Origin: Chitinophagaceae bacterium
GTDB lineage: Bacteria; Bacteroidota; Bacteroidia; Chitinophagales; Chitinophagaceae
NCBI GenBank assembly: GCA_004322015.1
Contig: SCQT01000101.1
Span: 16,807-80,806, forward strand
Reading direction: 5' to 3'
DNA length: 64,000 nucleotides
Shown: positions 25,609 through 33,418 of the stretch, one piece after another
Position numbering within the stretch: position 1 is the stretch's first letter
How the letters are laid out: every line of letters begins with the position of its first letter
The notes under the pieces: model-generated
What the model was told of the DNA's origin: nothing
Databases searched by the model: none
The model's input: the letters and a program-made list of their open reading frames with translations, nothing else
Position numbers and translations under genes: made by a program

Positions 25609-25851
25609 ATGACATTTACGATCAATGAATTAATTAGCGCTGCAGAGCGGGAACTCGATAGCTGGAAATTAGACGGCGAAAAGCAAAGAACTGATTCTGA
25701 CTATGAAAAGATGGGTTTTGTTCATGCAGTTGCAATGAGACTACAAACCAGTAAGCCTGTATCGTCAAAAATGCCGTCAACGTCCGGCGGCTTTGGGCTG
25801 GTGGGAATTCAAAGTTACTTCCGCCCGAACGTCAGACCAGTAAACGAATAA
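25609..25851 (+). CDS. Hypothetical phage protein
   Basis: The 80-residue protein starts MTFTINELISAAERELDSWK and has no recognised domain. It lies between the helical hypothetical and the methyltransferase gene, in the same direction. Confidence 0.6.
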   Translation: MTFTINELISAAERELDSWKLDGEKQRTDSDYEKMGFVHAVAMRLQTSKPVSSKMPSTSGGFGLVGIQSYFRPNVRPVNE

Positions 25852-25875
25852 AAAGTTGAAATTAATAATCTATAG

Positions 25876-26721
25876 ATGAAAGAATTACTTCAGTCGGAAC
25901 TACAGTTTAATAGCGATTCTGCTGCTCATATTCAGCAGGTCAGCCCCACTTGCCCAAAACCGATTGTTAGCCGCTGCAATCTTTGGAACGGGGACTGTCT
26001 GGAACTAATGTCTCAAATCCCTGCGGCAAGTATTGATATGATTTTTGCAGATTTGCCCTATGGCACTACCGCGTGTGACTGGGATATAAAAATTCCCTTA
26101 GACGCACTATGGCATCATTGGAACCGTATAATTAAAGATAGTGCAGCCGTTATATTAACGGGACAACAGCCTTTTACAACTGATATTATTAACAGTAATA
26201 GAAAACATTTTCGTTACGAAATAATTTGGGAAAAGACAATGAAACTCGGTTTTTTCAACGCAAACAAGATGCCACTACGAGGGCATGAGAATATAATTGT
26301 TTTTTATAAAAAGCTACCTACTTACAATCCTCAAAAGACTTACAACCCAAGTCAAGCAACCGGCAGGGTGAGAGAAAAAAAAGCAGCAAGATATAAGGCT
26401 TATAGCCCAACGAATGCACAGGATTATGTAGAAACCGGATGGAAATACCCTCATTCTGTAATAAGGATTAGCAACTGGAATGGCGCCTTATTTGGCAATA
26501 ATTCAAAAGCGACAAAGCACCCAACTCAAAAGCCTGTTGAATTACTGGATTGGCTGATTAAAACATATACGAATGAAGGTGACACTGTACTTGATTGTGT
26601 GATGGGAAGCGGAACAACCGGCGTGAGTTGCAAGAAAAACAATCGTCACTTTATAGGAATTGAAAAAGAAAAGTCGTTTTATGACGTCGCTGTTAGCAGA
26701 GTGTCGTCATGTAGCGGCTAA
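25876..26721 (+). CDS. Site-specific DNA methyltransferase (N6-adenine or N4-cytosine)
   Basis: The 281-residue enzyme has motif IV as ADLPYGTT (a DPPY variant) near residue 59, followed by a target-recognition region, and motif I as VLDCVMGSGTTG near the C-terminus. The order IV-then-I indicates the beta class. There is no partner restriction gene, so it is probably an orphan phage enzyme that protects phage DNA. The first about 33 residues have no similarity to the family and are encoded by a palindromic boundary element (25941-25975). The only in-frame ATG available is nevertheless 25876. Confidence 0.9.
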   Translation: MKELLQSELQFNSDSAAHIQQVSPTCPKPIVSRCNLWNGDCLELMSQIPAASIDMIFADLPYGTTACDWDIKIPLDALWHHWNRIIKDSAAVILTGQQPFTTDIINSNRKHFRYEIIWEKTMKLGFFNANKMPLRGHENIIVFYKKLPTYNPQKTYNPSQATGRVREKKAARYKAYSPTNAQDYVETGWKYPHSVIRISNWNGALFGNNSKATKHPTQKPVELLDWLIKTYTNEGDTVLDCVMGSGTTGVSCKKNNRHFIGIEKEKSFYDVAVSRVSSCSG

Positions 26722-26850
26722 CGGTCGGGCATAGGCGATGTGTGGGAATAGTAGCACGTCTGCCGAATGACTTACCGAAGCTGAATAAAGAACAAATGAT
26801 TAATTAACCTCCGTCAGCCCACATATTGCCTATGCAATGTTGTGTGAAGT
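26713..26850. repeat. Palindromic boundary element between methyltransferase and zinc-protein genes
   Basis: The element runs from AGCGGCTAACGG to ATGTTGTGTGAAG. GCATAGGCGATGTGTGGG (26729-26746) pairs with CCCACATATTGCCTATGC (26818-26835) at 16 of 18 positions, around a 71-nt centre. The left end is repeated inverted at 25966-25975 (GTTAGCCGCT) and the right end inverted at 27224-27238 (GCCATTTCACACAAC, 14 of 15), so each flanking gene is framed by inverted copies. The ending GTCAGCCC(C)AC is shared with the element at 25939. The structure resembles a folded attC-like site, but no integron integrase is present. Confidence 0.6.
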
Positions 26851-26870
26851 GGCGGTAAAAATTGAAAACG

Positions 26871-27224
26871 ATGTCAAGAATTTTAAAACTTTACGAAAGA
26901 AGTATTGCGAAAAGAGGGCAGTCTGATGAAGAATTTGAATTGTCGAAAGCACTTTACAAAGCCGAAGTTGAAAGAACTGGATTGCAAGTTTGTGTTCGTA
27001 AAGACGGCAGCTTATTTTCTCGTAAAATAAAAAAGCGGATAGATACAAATACAAATTGTCCTGTGTGTAATTGCGAATTTAAAATGTCAACAGGCAAAGA
27101 AATAAAGCATAACTACGGCGGGATACCAAAGAAGTTAATTGTTTGTTCTACCGATTGCAAAGATGCGGTGTTGTCTATATTATCACCAAAACGAATAGAT
27201 AAAGGCTGCGCTATTTTAGGGTAG
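26871..27224 (+). CDS. Zinc-binding hypothetical protein in cassette
   Basis: The 117-residue protein (ATG 26871) has a helical N-terminal half, then CPVC (near residue 63) and CSTDC, consistent with one zinc site around a region containing GGIPKKLIVCS. No family recognised. It is framed by inverted repeats and ends where a YopX-like sequence resumes, which suggests insertion as a unit. Confidence 0.55.
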   Translation: MSRILKLYERSIAKRGQSDEEFELSKALYKAEVERTGLQVCVRKDGSLFSRKIKKRIDTNTNCPVCNCEFKMSTGKEIKHNYGGIPKKLIVCSTDCKDAVLSILSPKRIDKGCAILG

Positions 27225-27268
27225 CCATTTCACACAACAATGAAATTTACGAAGGGGATATACTGAAA

Positions 27269-27463
27269 ATGCATAACGTAGGTTGGGAATTTACTTTAAT
27301 CATTTTCCATAACGGCGTATTCTGTTTTTACACCGATGAAAGCCACTACTTAGTCCCGATGGTTCCTCAATATTGGTTGGAGGGAGAGATAATAGGCAAC
27401 ATTCACGATAATCCAGAACTAATAAAAACGGAGGATTTGACATCTTTGTCCACAATGAGTTGA
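27269..27463 (+). CDS. YopX-like protein, N-terminally truncated
   Basis: The ORF from ATG 27269 encodes 64 residues. The reading frame upstream of this ATG continues as NNEIYEGDILK, the most conserved segment of YopX-family phage proteins (usually about 120-150 residues). The normal N-terminal part (MREIKFRAW type) is missing, and the frame is closed just upstream. The cut lies next to the boundary repeat (27224-27238). I read it as a remnant; a short product starting at 27269 is possible. Confidence 0.55.
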   Translation: MHNVGWEFTLIIFHNGVFCFYTDESHYLVPMVPQYWLEGEIIGNIHDNPELIKTEDLTSLSTMS

Positions 27464-27464
27464 A

Positions 27465-27791
27465 ATGATAGAATGTAAAATTACTGAGGAAGAAGCAGAC
27501 GAAATCAAAGAATTTGCTTTGTCTAAAAAATACAGGCTCAGAAAGAAGGACGATATAGAAAAACTAAAACGTGACATCAATTATTTCGTCGAGCTATGGG
27601 AAACAAGCTTTGAAATTCATGAAAAAAGTTTTGTCGCACTCAGAATGATACAACTCATGGGAAGTGTTGACAATTTTAGAAAGGGGTGCCTATTTAATAT
27701 ATTCAAATGCAAAAAAAAGATCATTCAGATCGAAAATAAAGATACTCTTGGAAAGCAACCACAAATCAAAAAGCAAAAGGAGCGCTCATGA
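27465..27791 (+). CDS. Hypothetical phage protein, basic and helical
   Basis: The 108-residue protein has charged helices (ITEEEADEIKEFALSKKYRL) and a basic C-terminus (KKQKERS). It starts 1 bp after the YopX-like stop. No family recognised. Its last codons overlap a possible tiny Cys-containing ORF. Confidence 0.6.
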   Translation: MIECKITEEEADEIKEFALSKKYRLRKKDDIEKLKRDINYFVELWETSFEIHEKSFVALRMIQLMGSVDNFRKGCLFNIFKCKKKIIQIENKDTLGKQPQIKKQKERS

Positions 27792-27868
27792 TTTGTATTG
27801 GAAATCACATAACAGACGTTCGCTGTGAAAGGCTTATGCATGGTCCGATTCCGTGCTGTGATTCTTGA
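27788..27868 (+). CDS. Possible 26-residue Cys-containing peptide
   Basis: The ORF starts with ATGA overlap to the previous stop and reads MICIGNHITDVRCERLMHGP then IPCCDS. Four cysteines in 26 residues are unusual. The coupling supports translation, but the length makes it weak. Confidence 0.3.
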   Translation: MICIGNHITDVRCERLMHGPIPCCDS

Positions 27869-27886
27869 AGAAACCAAAAGCATTCA

Positions 27887-30097
27887 ATGACCCAAATAAT
27901 TTCCATATATCGTGACGTATCAACGACCAAAACGACCGAGACCATCGAGGTCCAAAATTTCCTTGATGCTATAAAATCGGGTTACTGGCAAGATGTAGTA
28001 TTACCGATACGTGCAGAACGTGACGAAGAAAAGCAAAAGGCTATGAAACGGCATGCGCCGTTGGTTACCATTTCCGGCGTTTTCAATCACCGCAGGGACA
28101 GCGACCTGAAAAAGCACTCAGGCCTTATCGCGATTGACATTGATCACCTGAACGAACGGCTTGAAGAATACCGGCGTAACCTGGCATCTGACCGTTATTG
28201 CTTTGCTCTTTTTTCGAGCATCAGGGGAAACGGTCTTTGCATGATCTTTAAAATTGACGGAGCAAGGCATAGAGATGCGTTTACAGCCATTTCAGCCTAT
28301 CTATTGCAGGAGTATGATATCGTCGTTGATTCAGCCTGTGTGAACGAATCACGGGCCAGATTCGTATCGTATGACCCTTATCTTATCCAAAACGACGAGG
28401 CACAGATATTTAAGAAGTATCTGCCCAAGGAAAAAAAACGCAAACTACCGCCACCAATTGTAGTAAAGAACGACTTTGACGAAATGGTCAACCGGATGGT
28501 TGAACAACACGTAAACTGCACGGACGACTACCGCGACTGGCTCCGCGTGTGTTTCGGAATAGCCAGCTATTTCGGCGAGAGCGGCCGGGATTATTTCCAT
28601 CGTCTCAGCTCTATATCGGGAAAATACGATTCTAAAGTTTGCGAAAAAATTTACACCCGGGCCATACGCGGATCCGGATCGCAAAACAGGTCCAGCATCG
28701 CGACCATTTACTGGTTTGCAAAACAGGCCGGCATTCCTATTTATACCCATAGGACGAAGCAAATCATTCGAGATGCGACAAGCCAGAAAAAGAGCGGTAT
28801 AACCAATGCGGGTGCCATCGCTATCAATTTACAGCAGTTCGGAGGTATCGCTGAATCTGAAAGCCTGGACATCATTGCGCAAGTCCTTTCTAATAATATA
28901 GCTCCCAACGAGTCTGGCGAAAACCTGGTTTCTGATATTGCCGCTTTTCTGGTACCTTATCAATTGCGCCGCAATCTCATTACCCGCAATATAGAGATGC
29001 GAGGTGAACCCATCAATGACCAGGACATCAACAGCATATTTTTAGACACCAAAATAGTTTACGATAATGCTACAAAAGACTTGGTTACCTCCATCATTTT
29101 CTCCAACAGAGTGCCGTCTTACAACCCGATTCATGAATTTTTTAAGGAGGAAGCTGATGTAATAAGGGAAAATCAGCCTAATCTTCAGCTACTACTTAAA
29201 TCAATAGATACCGATACTCCGAATGCTGAAAAATGGATCACTAAATGGCTTGTTTCGCTTGTTGCTGCCGCTTACGGCAAGCACAGCCCTTTAGTCCTTG
29301 TGCTTGCTGGCGAAATACATGGAAAGGGTAAAACGGAATGGTTCAGGCGCCTCCTTCCTGACAGGCTAAAGGACCTGTACGGTGAAAGCCGGCTTGACGC
29401 GGGTAAGGACGATGAAATCCTTCTCACGAAAAAATGGATTATCATGGATGATGAATTTGAAGGCAAGAGCAAGCAGGAAGCCAAGCACCTTAAAGGCATC
29501 ACTTCCAAACAAGTGATCTCCGTCCGGGAGCCATACGGACGCGTGCACGTAGATTTAAAGCGTCTGGCGGTTCTCTGCGGCACCAGCAATGACCTCCAGA
29601 TTCTCAATGACCCCACAGGGAACCGGCGCATTATACCCGTTCACGTAAATGCAGTCAACTTCGACCTGTACAATTCCTGCGATAAAGAAGAGTTGTTACG
29701 GGAGCTTTATTCGATGTATCAGAATGGTTACGATTACCACATTCTTGGAAGTGAAGTTGAGATATTTAACGAAAATACGAACGTATTCAAGCAGTCCACG
29801 CCGGAAGAGGAGTTGATATTGACCAAATTACAAAAAGGAGTTGAAAGCGACAATAGAAGCGAATGGCTTACTATTACCCAAATCGTTCAATATCTAATCC
29901 AGGACACCAAGATTACCAGGATGAGCAATACAAAAGTCGGGATGCTGTTAACGAAGTTGGGGTTTGAGAAAATAAGAATGAAACTCGCAGGAAATGCAGT
30001 AACTGCATATCATGTAATTTGTTATAAGCCAACTGAGCAGCAACAATATTATAATCAATTATCACACGGTTATAAAAGCGAGGAACTCCCTTTTTGA
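27887..30097 (+). CDS. Phage primase/VirE-type replication protein
   Basis: The 736-residue protein begins with a BT4734/BF3469-like domain (VTISGVFNHRRDSDLKKHSG, IDIDHL, about residues 50-190). A PriCT-2-like segment follows (DYRDWLRVCFGIASYFG, about 215-290). A VirE/VapE AAA+-like helicase domain comes next: Walker A LAGEIHGKGKTEW, Walker B WIIMDDEFEG, then TSNDLQILNDPTGNRRIIPV. The C-terminus ends YKSEELPF, resembling an SSB tip. It should prime and open the phage origin; the palindrome array directly downstream is a likely target. Confidence 0.88.
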   Translation: MTQIISIYRDVSTTKTTETIEVQNFLDAIKSGYWQDVVLPIRAERDEEKQKAMKRHAPLVTISGVFNHRRDSDLKKHSGLIAIDIDHLNERLEEYRRNLASDRYCFALFSSIRGNGLCMIFKIDGARHRDAFTAISAYLLQEYDIVVDSACVNESRARFVSYDPYLIQNDEAQIFKKYLPKEKKRKLPPPIVVKNDFDEMVNRMVEQHVNCTDDYRDWLRVCFGIASYFGESGRDYFHRLSSISGKYDSKVCEKIYTRAIRGSGSQNRSSIATIYWFAKQAGIPIYTHRTKQIIRDATSQKKSGITNAGAIAINLQQFGGIAESESLDIIAQVLSNNIAPNESGENLVSDIAAFLVPYQLRRNLITRNIEMRGEPINDQDINSIFLDTKIVYDNATKDLVTSIIFSNRVPSYNPIHEFFKEEADVIRENQPNLQLLLKSIDTDTPNAEKWITKWLVSLVAAAYGKHSPLVLVLAGEIHGKGKTEWFRRLLPDRLKDLYGESRLDAGKDDEILLTKKWIIMDDEFEGKSKQEAKHLKGITSKQVISVREPYGRVHVDLKRLAVLCGTSNDLQILNDPTGNRRIIPVHVNAVNFDLYNSCDKEELLRELYSMYQNGYDYHILGSEVEIFNENTNVFKQSTPEEELILTKLQKGVESDNRSEWLTITQIVQYLIQDTKITRMSNTKVGMLLTKLGFEKIRMKLAGNAVTAYHVICYKPTEQQQYYNQLSHGYKSEELPF

Positions 30098-30100
30098 TAG

Positions 30101-30373
30101 TTGCAAGGTTGCAACTTTGGTTGCATGATTAAAAAAATAAGGATGCAACCTTTAAGCTATTGATATATAATAATATATAATTACGGTTGCAAGGTTGCAA
30201 CCTAAGAAGTAAATATTTAACAGAAAATGAAATGATAAAACCCCAGATACGCAATTTTATATATTTTTTTCGGGGACCTAACACGTTTTTGCATACAAGG
30301 TTGCAACCGATATGCAAAATATTATTAATCAAATTGATAGAGGTGCAACCTTATTTCGTCGAGGGTTGCAACC
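30101..30373. repeat. GGTTGCAACC palindrome array (replication origin or regulator-site candidate)
   Basis: Three perfect GGTTGCAACC palindromes (30193-30202, 30299-30308, 30364-30373) and five near copies (30107, 30119, 30141, 30185 and 30341) lie in a 273-bp AT-rich non-coding stretch between primase and VRR-NUC genes. ORFs on both strands here are driven by the repeats and are not convincing. The repeat density and position next to the primase fit phage iterons. Confidence 0.7.
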
Positions 30374-30386
30374 GAATATATTTACA

Positions 30387-30848
30387 ATGAAAAACCACCC
30401 ATTTTATCCCATTCAAGATGCTCCAACAGGGCAAGATTTAAACGCCTCCGAATCCAAGCTGCAGTCCGAAATGTTCCTCTGGGCCTGGAACACCTACCCC
30501 CAGTACCGGAGGATGTTATTCCACATTAACAACAAAGCCAGGAATGCCGTAGAAGGAAATAAGTTCAAAGCAATGGGGGTAGTTCGTGGACCCTCGGATC
30601 TCGCATTACTCGCCCCGGGCGGTCGGACCATCTGGATCGAGGTTAAAGTTCCCGAAATAGGCGAGCTGCAGGCTGCCGAGTTTGGAATCGCTCCCCGGGC
30701 AGAGGGAAAGCAATCCGAAGAGCAGGAAGATTTCCAGCGCAAAGCTGAAGCCTGGGGGCACACATATGTTATTGTCGAGAGGATGGAGGAATTTCAGGAG
30801 GTGGTGAAGGAGTATTGGGGAGCGCCTGTTTCGTTCGGGAGGGTTTAA
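30387..30848 (+). CDS. VRR-NUC domain nuclease
   Basis: From ATG 30387 the protein is 153 residues. It has the VRR-NUC core: RNAVEGNKFKAMGVVRGPSD (the G-x3-G-PSD loop), then IWIEVKVP with the E-x-K catalytic pair, and AWGHTYVIVE at the end. This is the small PD-(D/E)XK resolvase/nickase-like family found in phage replication modules. An upstream in-frame ATG at 30312 would extend it through the palindrome array and is unlikely. Confidence 0.85.
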   Translation: MKNHPFYPIQDAPTGQDLNASESKLQSEMFLWAWNTYPQYRRMLFHINNKARNAVEGNKFKAMGVVRGPSDLALLAPGGRTIWIEVKVPEIGELQAAEFGIAPRAEGKQSEEQEDFQRKAEAWGHTYVIVERMEEFQEVVKEYWGAPVSFGRV

Positions 30849-30895
30849 AAGGAAGAGGCATCAGCGAGAATACTGACGCCTCACGGGCATTTAGC

Positions 30896-31153
30896 TTAGT
30901 TATAGTTTCGGGTTCCGGCGATAAATTCGGTGCTCTCTTTCTTATTCTTCACGAAAGTGATTTTGCAAGTCAATCCGAGCGCATCACAAAATCTGACAAT
31001 TGAGACGATTGTCAGATTTTCGGTACCAGATTCGATTTTTTGAATCCGGCGAAGCGAGACTTCCATCCGTTCTGCTATTTCCCGCGCCGTCAAACCCTCT
31101 TTTTTTCGAAGGGATCGGAGGTCGGAGGCTGTCTTGATTTTTAATGTGCTCAT
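30896..31153 (-). CDS. XRE HTH regulator on the opposite strand
   Basis: The 85-residue protein has an XRE helix-turn-helix (GLTAREIAERMEVSLRRIQK), followed by IESGTENLTIVSIVRFCDAL. It runs leftward between the rightward early and late blocks. It may control late transcription or form an antitoxin; its coupling to a 35-codon ORF upstream (4-bp overlap) allows either reading. Confidence 0.75.
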   Translation of the reverse strand: MSTLKIKTASDLRSLRKKEGLTAREIAERMEVSLRRIQKIESGTENLTIVSIVRFCDALGLTCKITFVKNKKESTEFIAGTRNYN

Positions 31154-31257
31154 TCTTCAACAATTTCGTAAAATGAATAACTCCCGTCAGTGTGATTTAT
31201 ATAAGTACGCTTTCCAAATTTATTTTCTATTTTTTTAAAGATTTCGTACGCCGTCAA
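31150..31257 (-). CDS. Possible 35-residue ORF coupled to the HTH gene
   Basis: On the minus strand TTG 31257 opens 35 codons (LTAYEIFKKIENKFGKRTYI, then NHTDGSYSFYEIVEE). The stop overlaps the HTH start as ATGA. The protein-like composition supports coding, but there is no ATG and an in-frame stop lies two codons upstream. Confidence 0.3.
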   Translation of the reverse strand: MTAYEIFKKIENKFGKRTYINHTDGSYSFYEIVEE

Positions 31258-31378
31258 AAATTAGCCTGCGAAATGAATAAAAGGCAATAAAGCTGCGTTT
31301 TAATAAATAATAATCAACGAACTAACAATAACTTATTCCAGAGAAAAAATACTAATTTTTTCCGCCCCGAAACTAAAT

Positions 31379-31411
31379 TTTGTAGTTATAAATAAAATCT
31401 ATATATATTTG
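31379..31411 (+). promoter_or_regulatory. Late promoter 1 with TATA(A)AT-N3-ATCTATA operator
   Basis: TTTG at 31379-31382 and TATATTTG at 31404-31411 are 21 bp apart. Between them TATAAAT-AAA-ATCTATA (31387-31403) is an almost perfect inverted repeat, one base from the 37306 and 51117 copies. It would drive terminase genes. Confidence 0.7.
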
Positions 31412-31454
31412 CAAAGAAATAGATTTTTCTAATGGCAGCAAAGCAGCAATTTAA

Positions 31455-31961
31455 ATGACGGCAAAGCAAGAACGATTTTGCATAGAATATTTGAAGGACC
31501 AGAACGCGAAACAAGCGCTCATCCGGGCGGGCTATAGTAAAAACGGTGCGGCTCAAACGGCCCATAACACTCTTCAAGTCCCAGATGTCGCTGCTTACAT
31601 CACTAAAGAATTAGGTGAAAGAAAGAAAAGGGCAGAGTTGACAAAGGACAAGGTGATTGAAGAAATCAAGAAGATTGCCTTTTCTAATATTAAAGATTTT
31701 GTAAACGGCGGAAATACAATTCTGGAGCTGAAATGCTTAGATGCAGAGAAAACAGCCGCGGTGCAGGGCGTTAAGACACAAACAGTTACAGTAAAGGATC
31801 AGACCTTCATAAATCAAGAAATTAAACTATATAATAAGTTGGACGCTTTGGAAAAATTAGCTAAACATTTAGGACTGTACGAGGAAGATAACCGGCAACG
31901 GAGCGTGATCAAGGTGGGATTTGAGGATGAAGAGGCGCCAGACGAGCAGGAGGAAGAATAA
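31455..31961 (+). CDS. Terminase small subunit
   Basis: The 168-residue protein has the Terminase_2 signature: LTAKQERFCIEYLKD-like start (MTAKQERFCIEYLKDQN), NAKQALIRAGYSKNGAAQTA and helical oligomerisation region. It recognises the packaging site. It overlaps the large subunit by 1 bp and is first in the late operon. Confidence 0.9.
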   Translation: MTAKQERFCIEYLKDQNAKQALIRAGYSKNGAAQTAHNTLQVPDVAAYITKELGERKKRAELTKDKVIEEIKKIAFSNIKDFVNGGNTILELKCLDAEKTAAVQGVKTQTVTVKDQTFINQEIKLYNKLDALEKLAKHLGLYEEDNRQRSVIKVGFEDEEAPDEQEEE

Positions 31962-33406
31962 TGCAGGAATATATCTTTTCAAAAAAGTTGTTCAATCCGC
32001 TGTTCTGGATTTTGTTAAAAGCTATCAATAACGAAAAAATTCGTTATATTTTCATTTTCGGTGGGAGTTCGGCGGCTAAGACTTATACTATCGCTCAACT
32101 TCTTACGTATCAAGCACTGAAAGAAAGACACAGCGCTATTATTTTAAGAAAATTCAGTGTGGATATAGAGGATTCGGTTTGGGCAGATTTTAGGGAGATA
32201 AACGAAAAACTTAGGTTAAAACAAGTTACAACGACTATAAAGCGACACATACGGTACTTAAACGGCGCTCAGCAACGTTTCCGTGGCTTAGATCAAGCGG
32301 AGCGGCTTAAAGGACTTAAAGGTTTCATGTATCTTTACTACAACGAGCTTTCGATGTTTGGCTACGATGATTTCCGCCAAGGGCGCAAAAGGTTGCGCGG
32401 GATGGCCGGGCAAAAAATAATAGCAGACTGGAACCCAATTTCGGACCAGCACTTCATAAAAAAAGATGTGATTGACAACGAAACTTGGACTGATGTGTCG
32501 CATAATCTCGATGTAACTAATTCTTTCGTTAGAGTAAATGCAAGCGGCAACATGCTGCTAATTAAAACGACGTTCAAGGATAATTTTTGGGTGGTTGGCA
32601 GACCGGGCGGCGGCGGCTTCGTGGACCAGCACGTTCTGGACGACTACGAATACGACAGAGTGCATCATTACAACGATTACCGGATTTATGCGCTTGGAGA
32701 ATATGGCCGGCTCAGGACCGGCGGCGAGTTTTGGAAGTCGTTCAACGAATCTCAGCATGTGCGAGTGCTCAGCTACGACGATAAGAACAGCCTCCACGTA
32801 AGTTTAGACAACAATGTACAACCTTACGTAACCTGCTCAGTCTGGCAGATAGACACGTCAGAGAAAAAGATTAAGCAGACTCACGAAATCGCAGCCAAAA
32901 GCCCAGACAACAATGCACCCAGAGCAGCGCGTTTGCTTGTAACATATTTAAAAAAGATTGAATATAAGGATGTGCTTTTCGTCTATGGGGATCCGTCCGC
33001 CTCGGCACGCAGTACGATAGACGCAGACAGTGCAAGCTTTTACGACAAATATTTAGCAGAGCTGCGTGCAGCCGGGTTTGCAATTCGAAACCGCGTGCAA
33101 CGCAGCGCTCCAGAGGTTGCCCGGTCAGGCGACTTCATTAACGAAATTTATGCAAACAATTACGGAGGCTGGAGTATTGAGATAGACCAACGTTGCCGCA
33201 TCAGCATAGATGACTACTGTGAAGCGAAAGAGGACAAAGACGGTAAGATTTTAAAAAAGCGGGTGACGGATAAGGAAACCGGAACCAGCTATGAGGAACA
33301 CGGTCACTTTTCCGATGCAAAGCGATATTTTATAACTACGATTTTAGCCGCTGAGTTCAAAAAGTTCAAATCCACTCGCTCAAAATATAAAATTACTTAC
33401 TCATAA
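31961..33406 (+). CDS. Terminase large subunit
   Basis: The 481-residue packaging ATPase-nuclease has Walker A FGGSSAAKTYT (near residue 30) and Walker B YLYYNELSMF. A C-terminal RNaseH-like nuclease region follows (VYGDPSASARSTIDADS and a later DDYCEAKED). Length and order fit PBSX/Terminase_3-type proteins. It cuts the concatemer and pumps DNA into the head. Confidence 0.92.
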   Translation: MQEYIFSKKLFNPLFWILLKAINNEKIRYIFIFGGSSAAKTYTIAQLLTYQALKERHSAIILRKFSVDIEDSVWADFREINEKLRLKQVTTTIKRHIRYLNGAQQRFRGLDQAERLKGLKGFMYLYYNELSMFGYDDFRQGRKRLRGMAGQKIIADWNPISDQHFIKKDVIDNETWTDVSHNLDVTNSFVRVNASGNMLLIKTTFKDNFWVVGRPGGGGFVDQHVLDDYEYDRVHHYNDYRIYALGEYGRLRTGGEFWKSFNESQHVRVLSYDDKNSLHVSLDNNVQPYVTCSVWQIDTSEKKIKQTHEIAAKSPDNNAPRAARLLVTYLKKIEYKDVLFVYGDPSASARSTIDADSASFYDKYLAELRAAGFAIRNRVQRSAPEVARSGDFINEIYANNYGGWSIEIDQRCRISIDDYCEAKEDKDGKILKKRVTDKETGTSYEEHGHFSDAKRYFITTILAAEFKKFKSTRSKYKITYS

Positions 33407-33418
33407 AATTAACCTGAA

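Noticed and set aside
26713..26850. A true integron attC site
   Set aside because: The core sites do not fit RYYYAAC/GTTRRRY and no integron integrase is in the window; only the folded shape is similar.
30129..30390. ORFs on both strands in the palindrome array
   Set aside because: They read through GGTTGCAACC repeats, have no protein-like conservation pattern, and their starts conflict with the VRR-NUC start at 30387.
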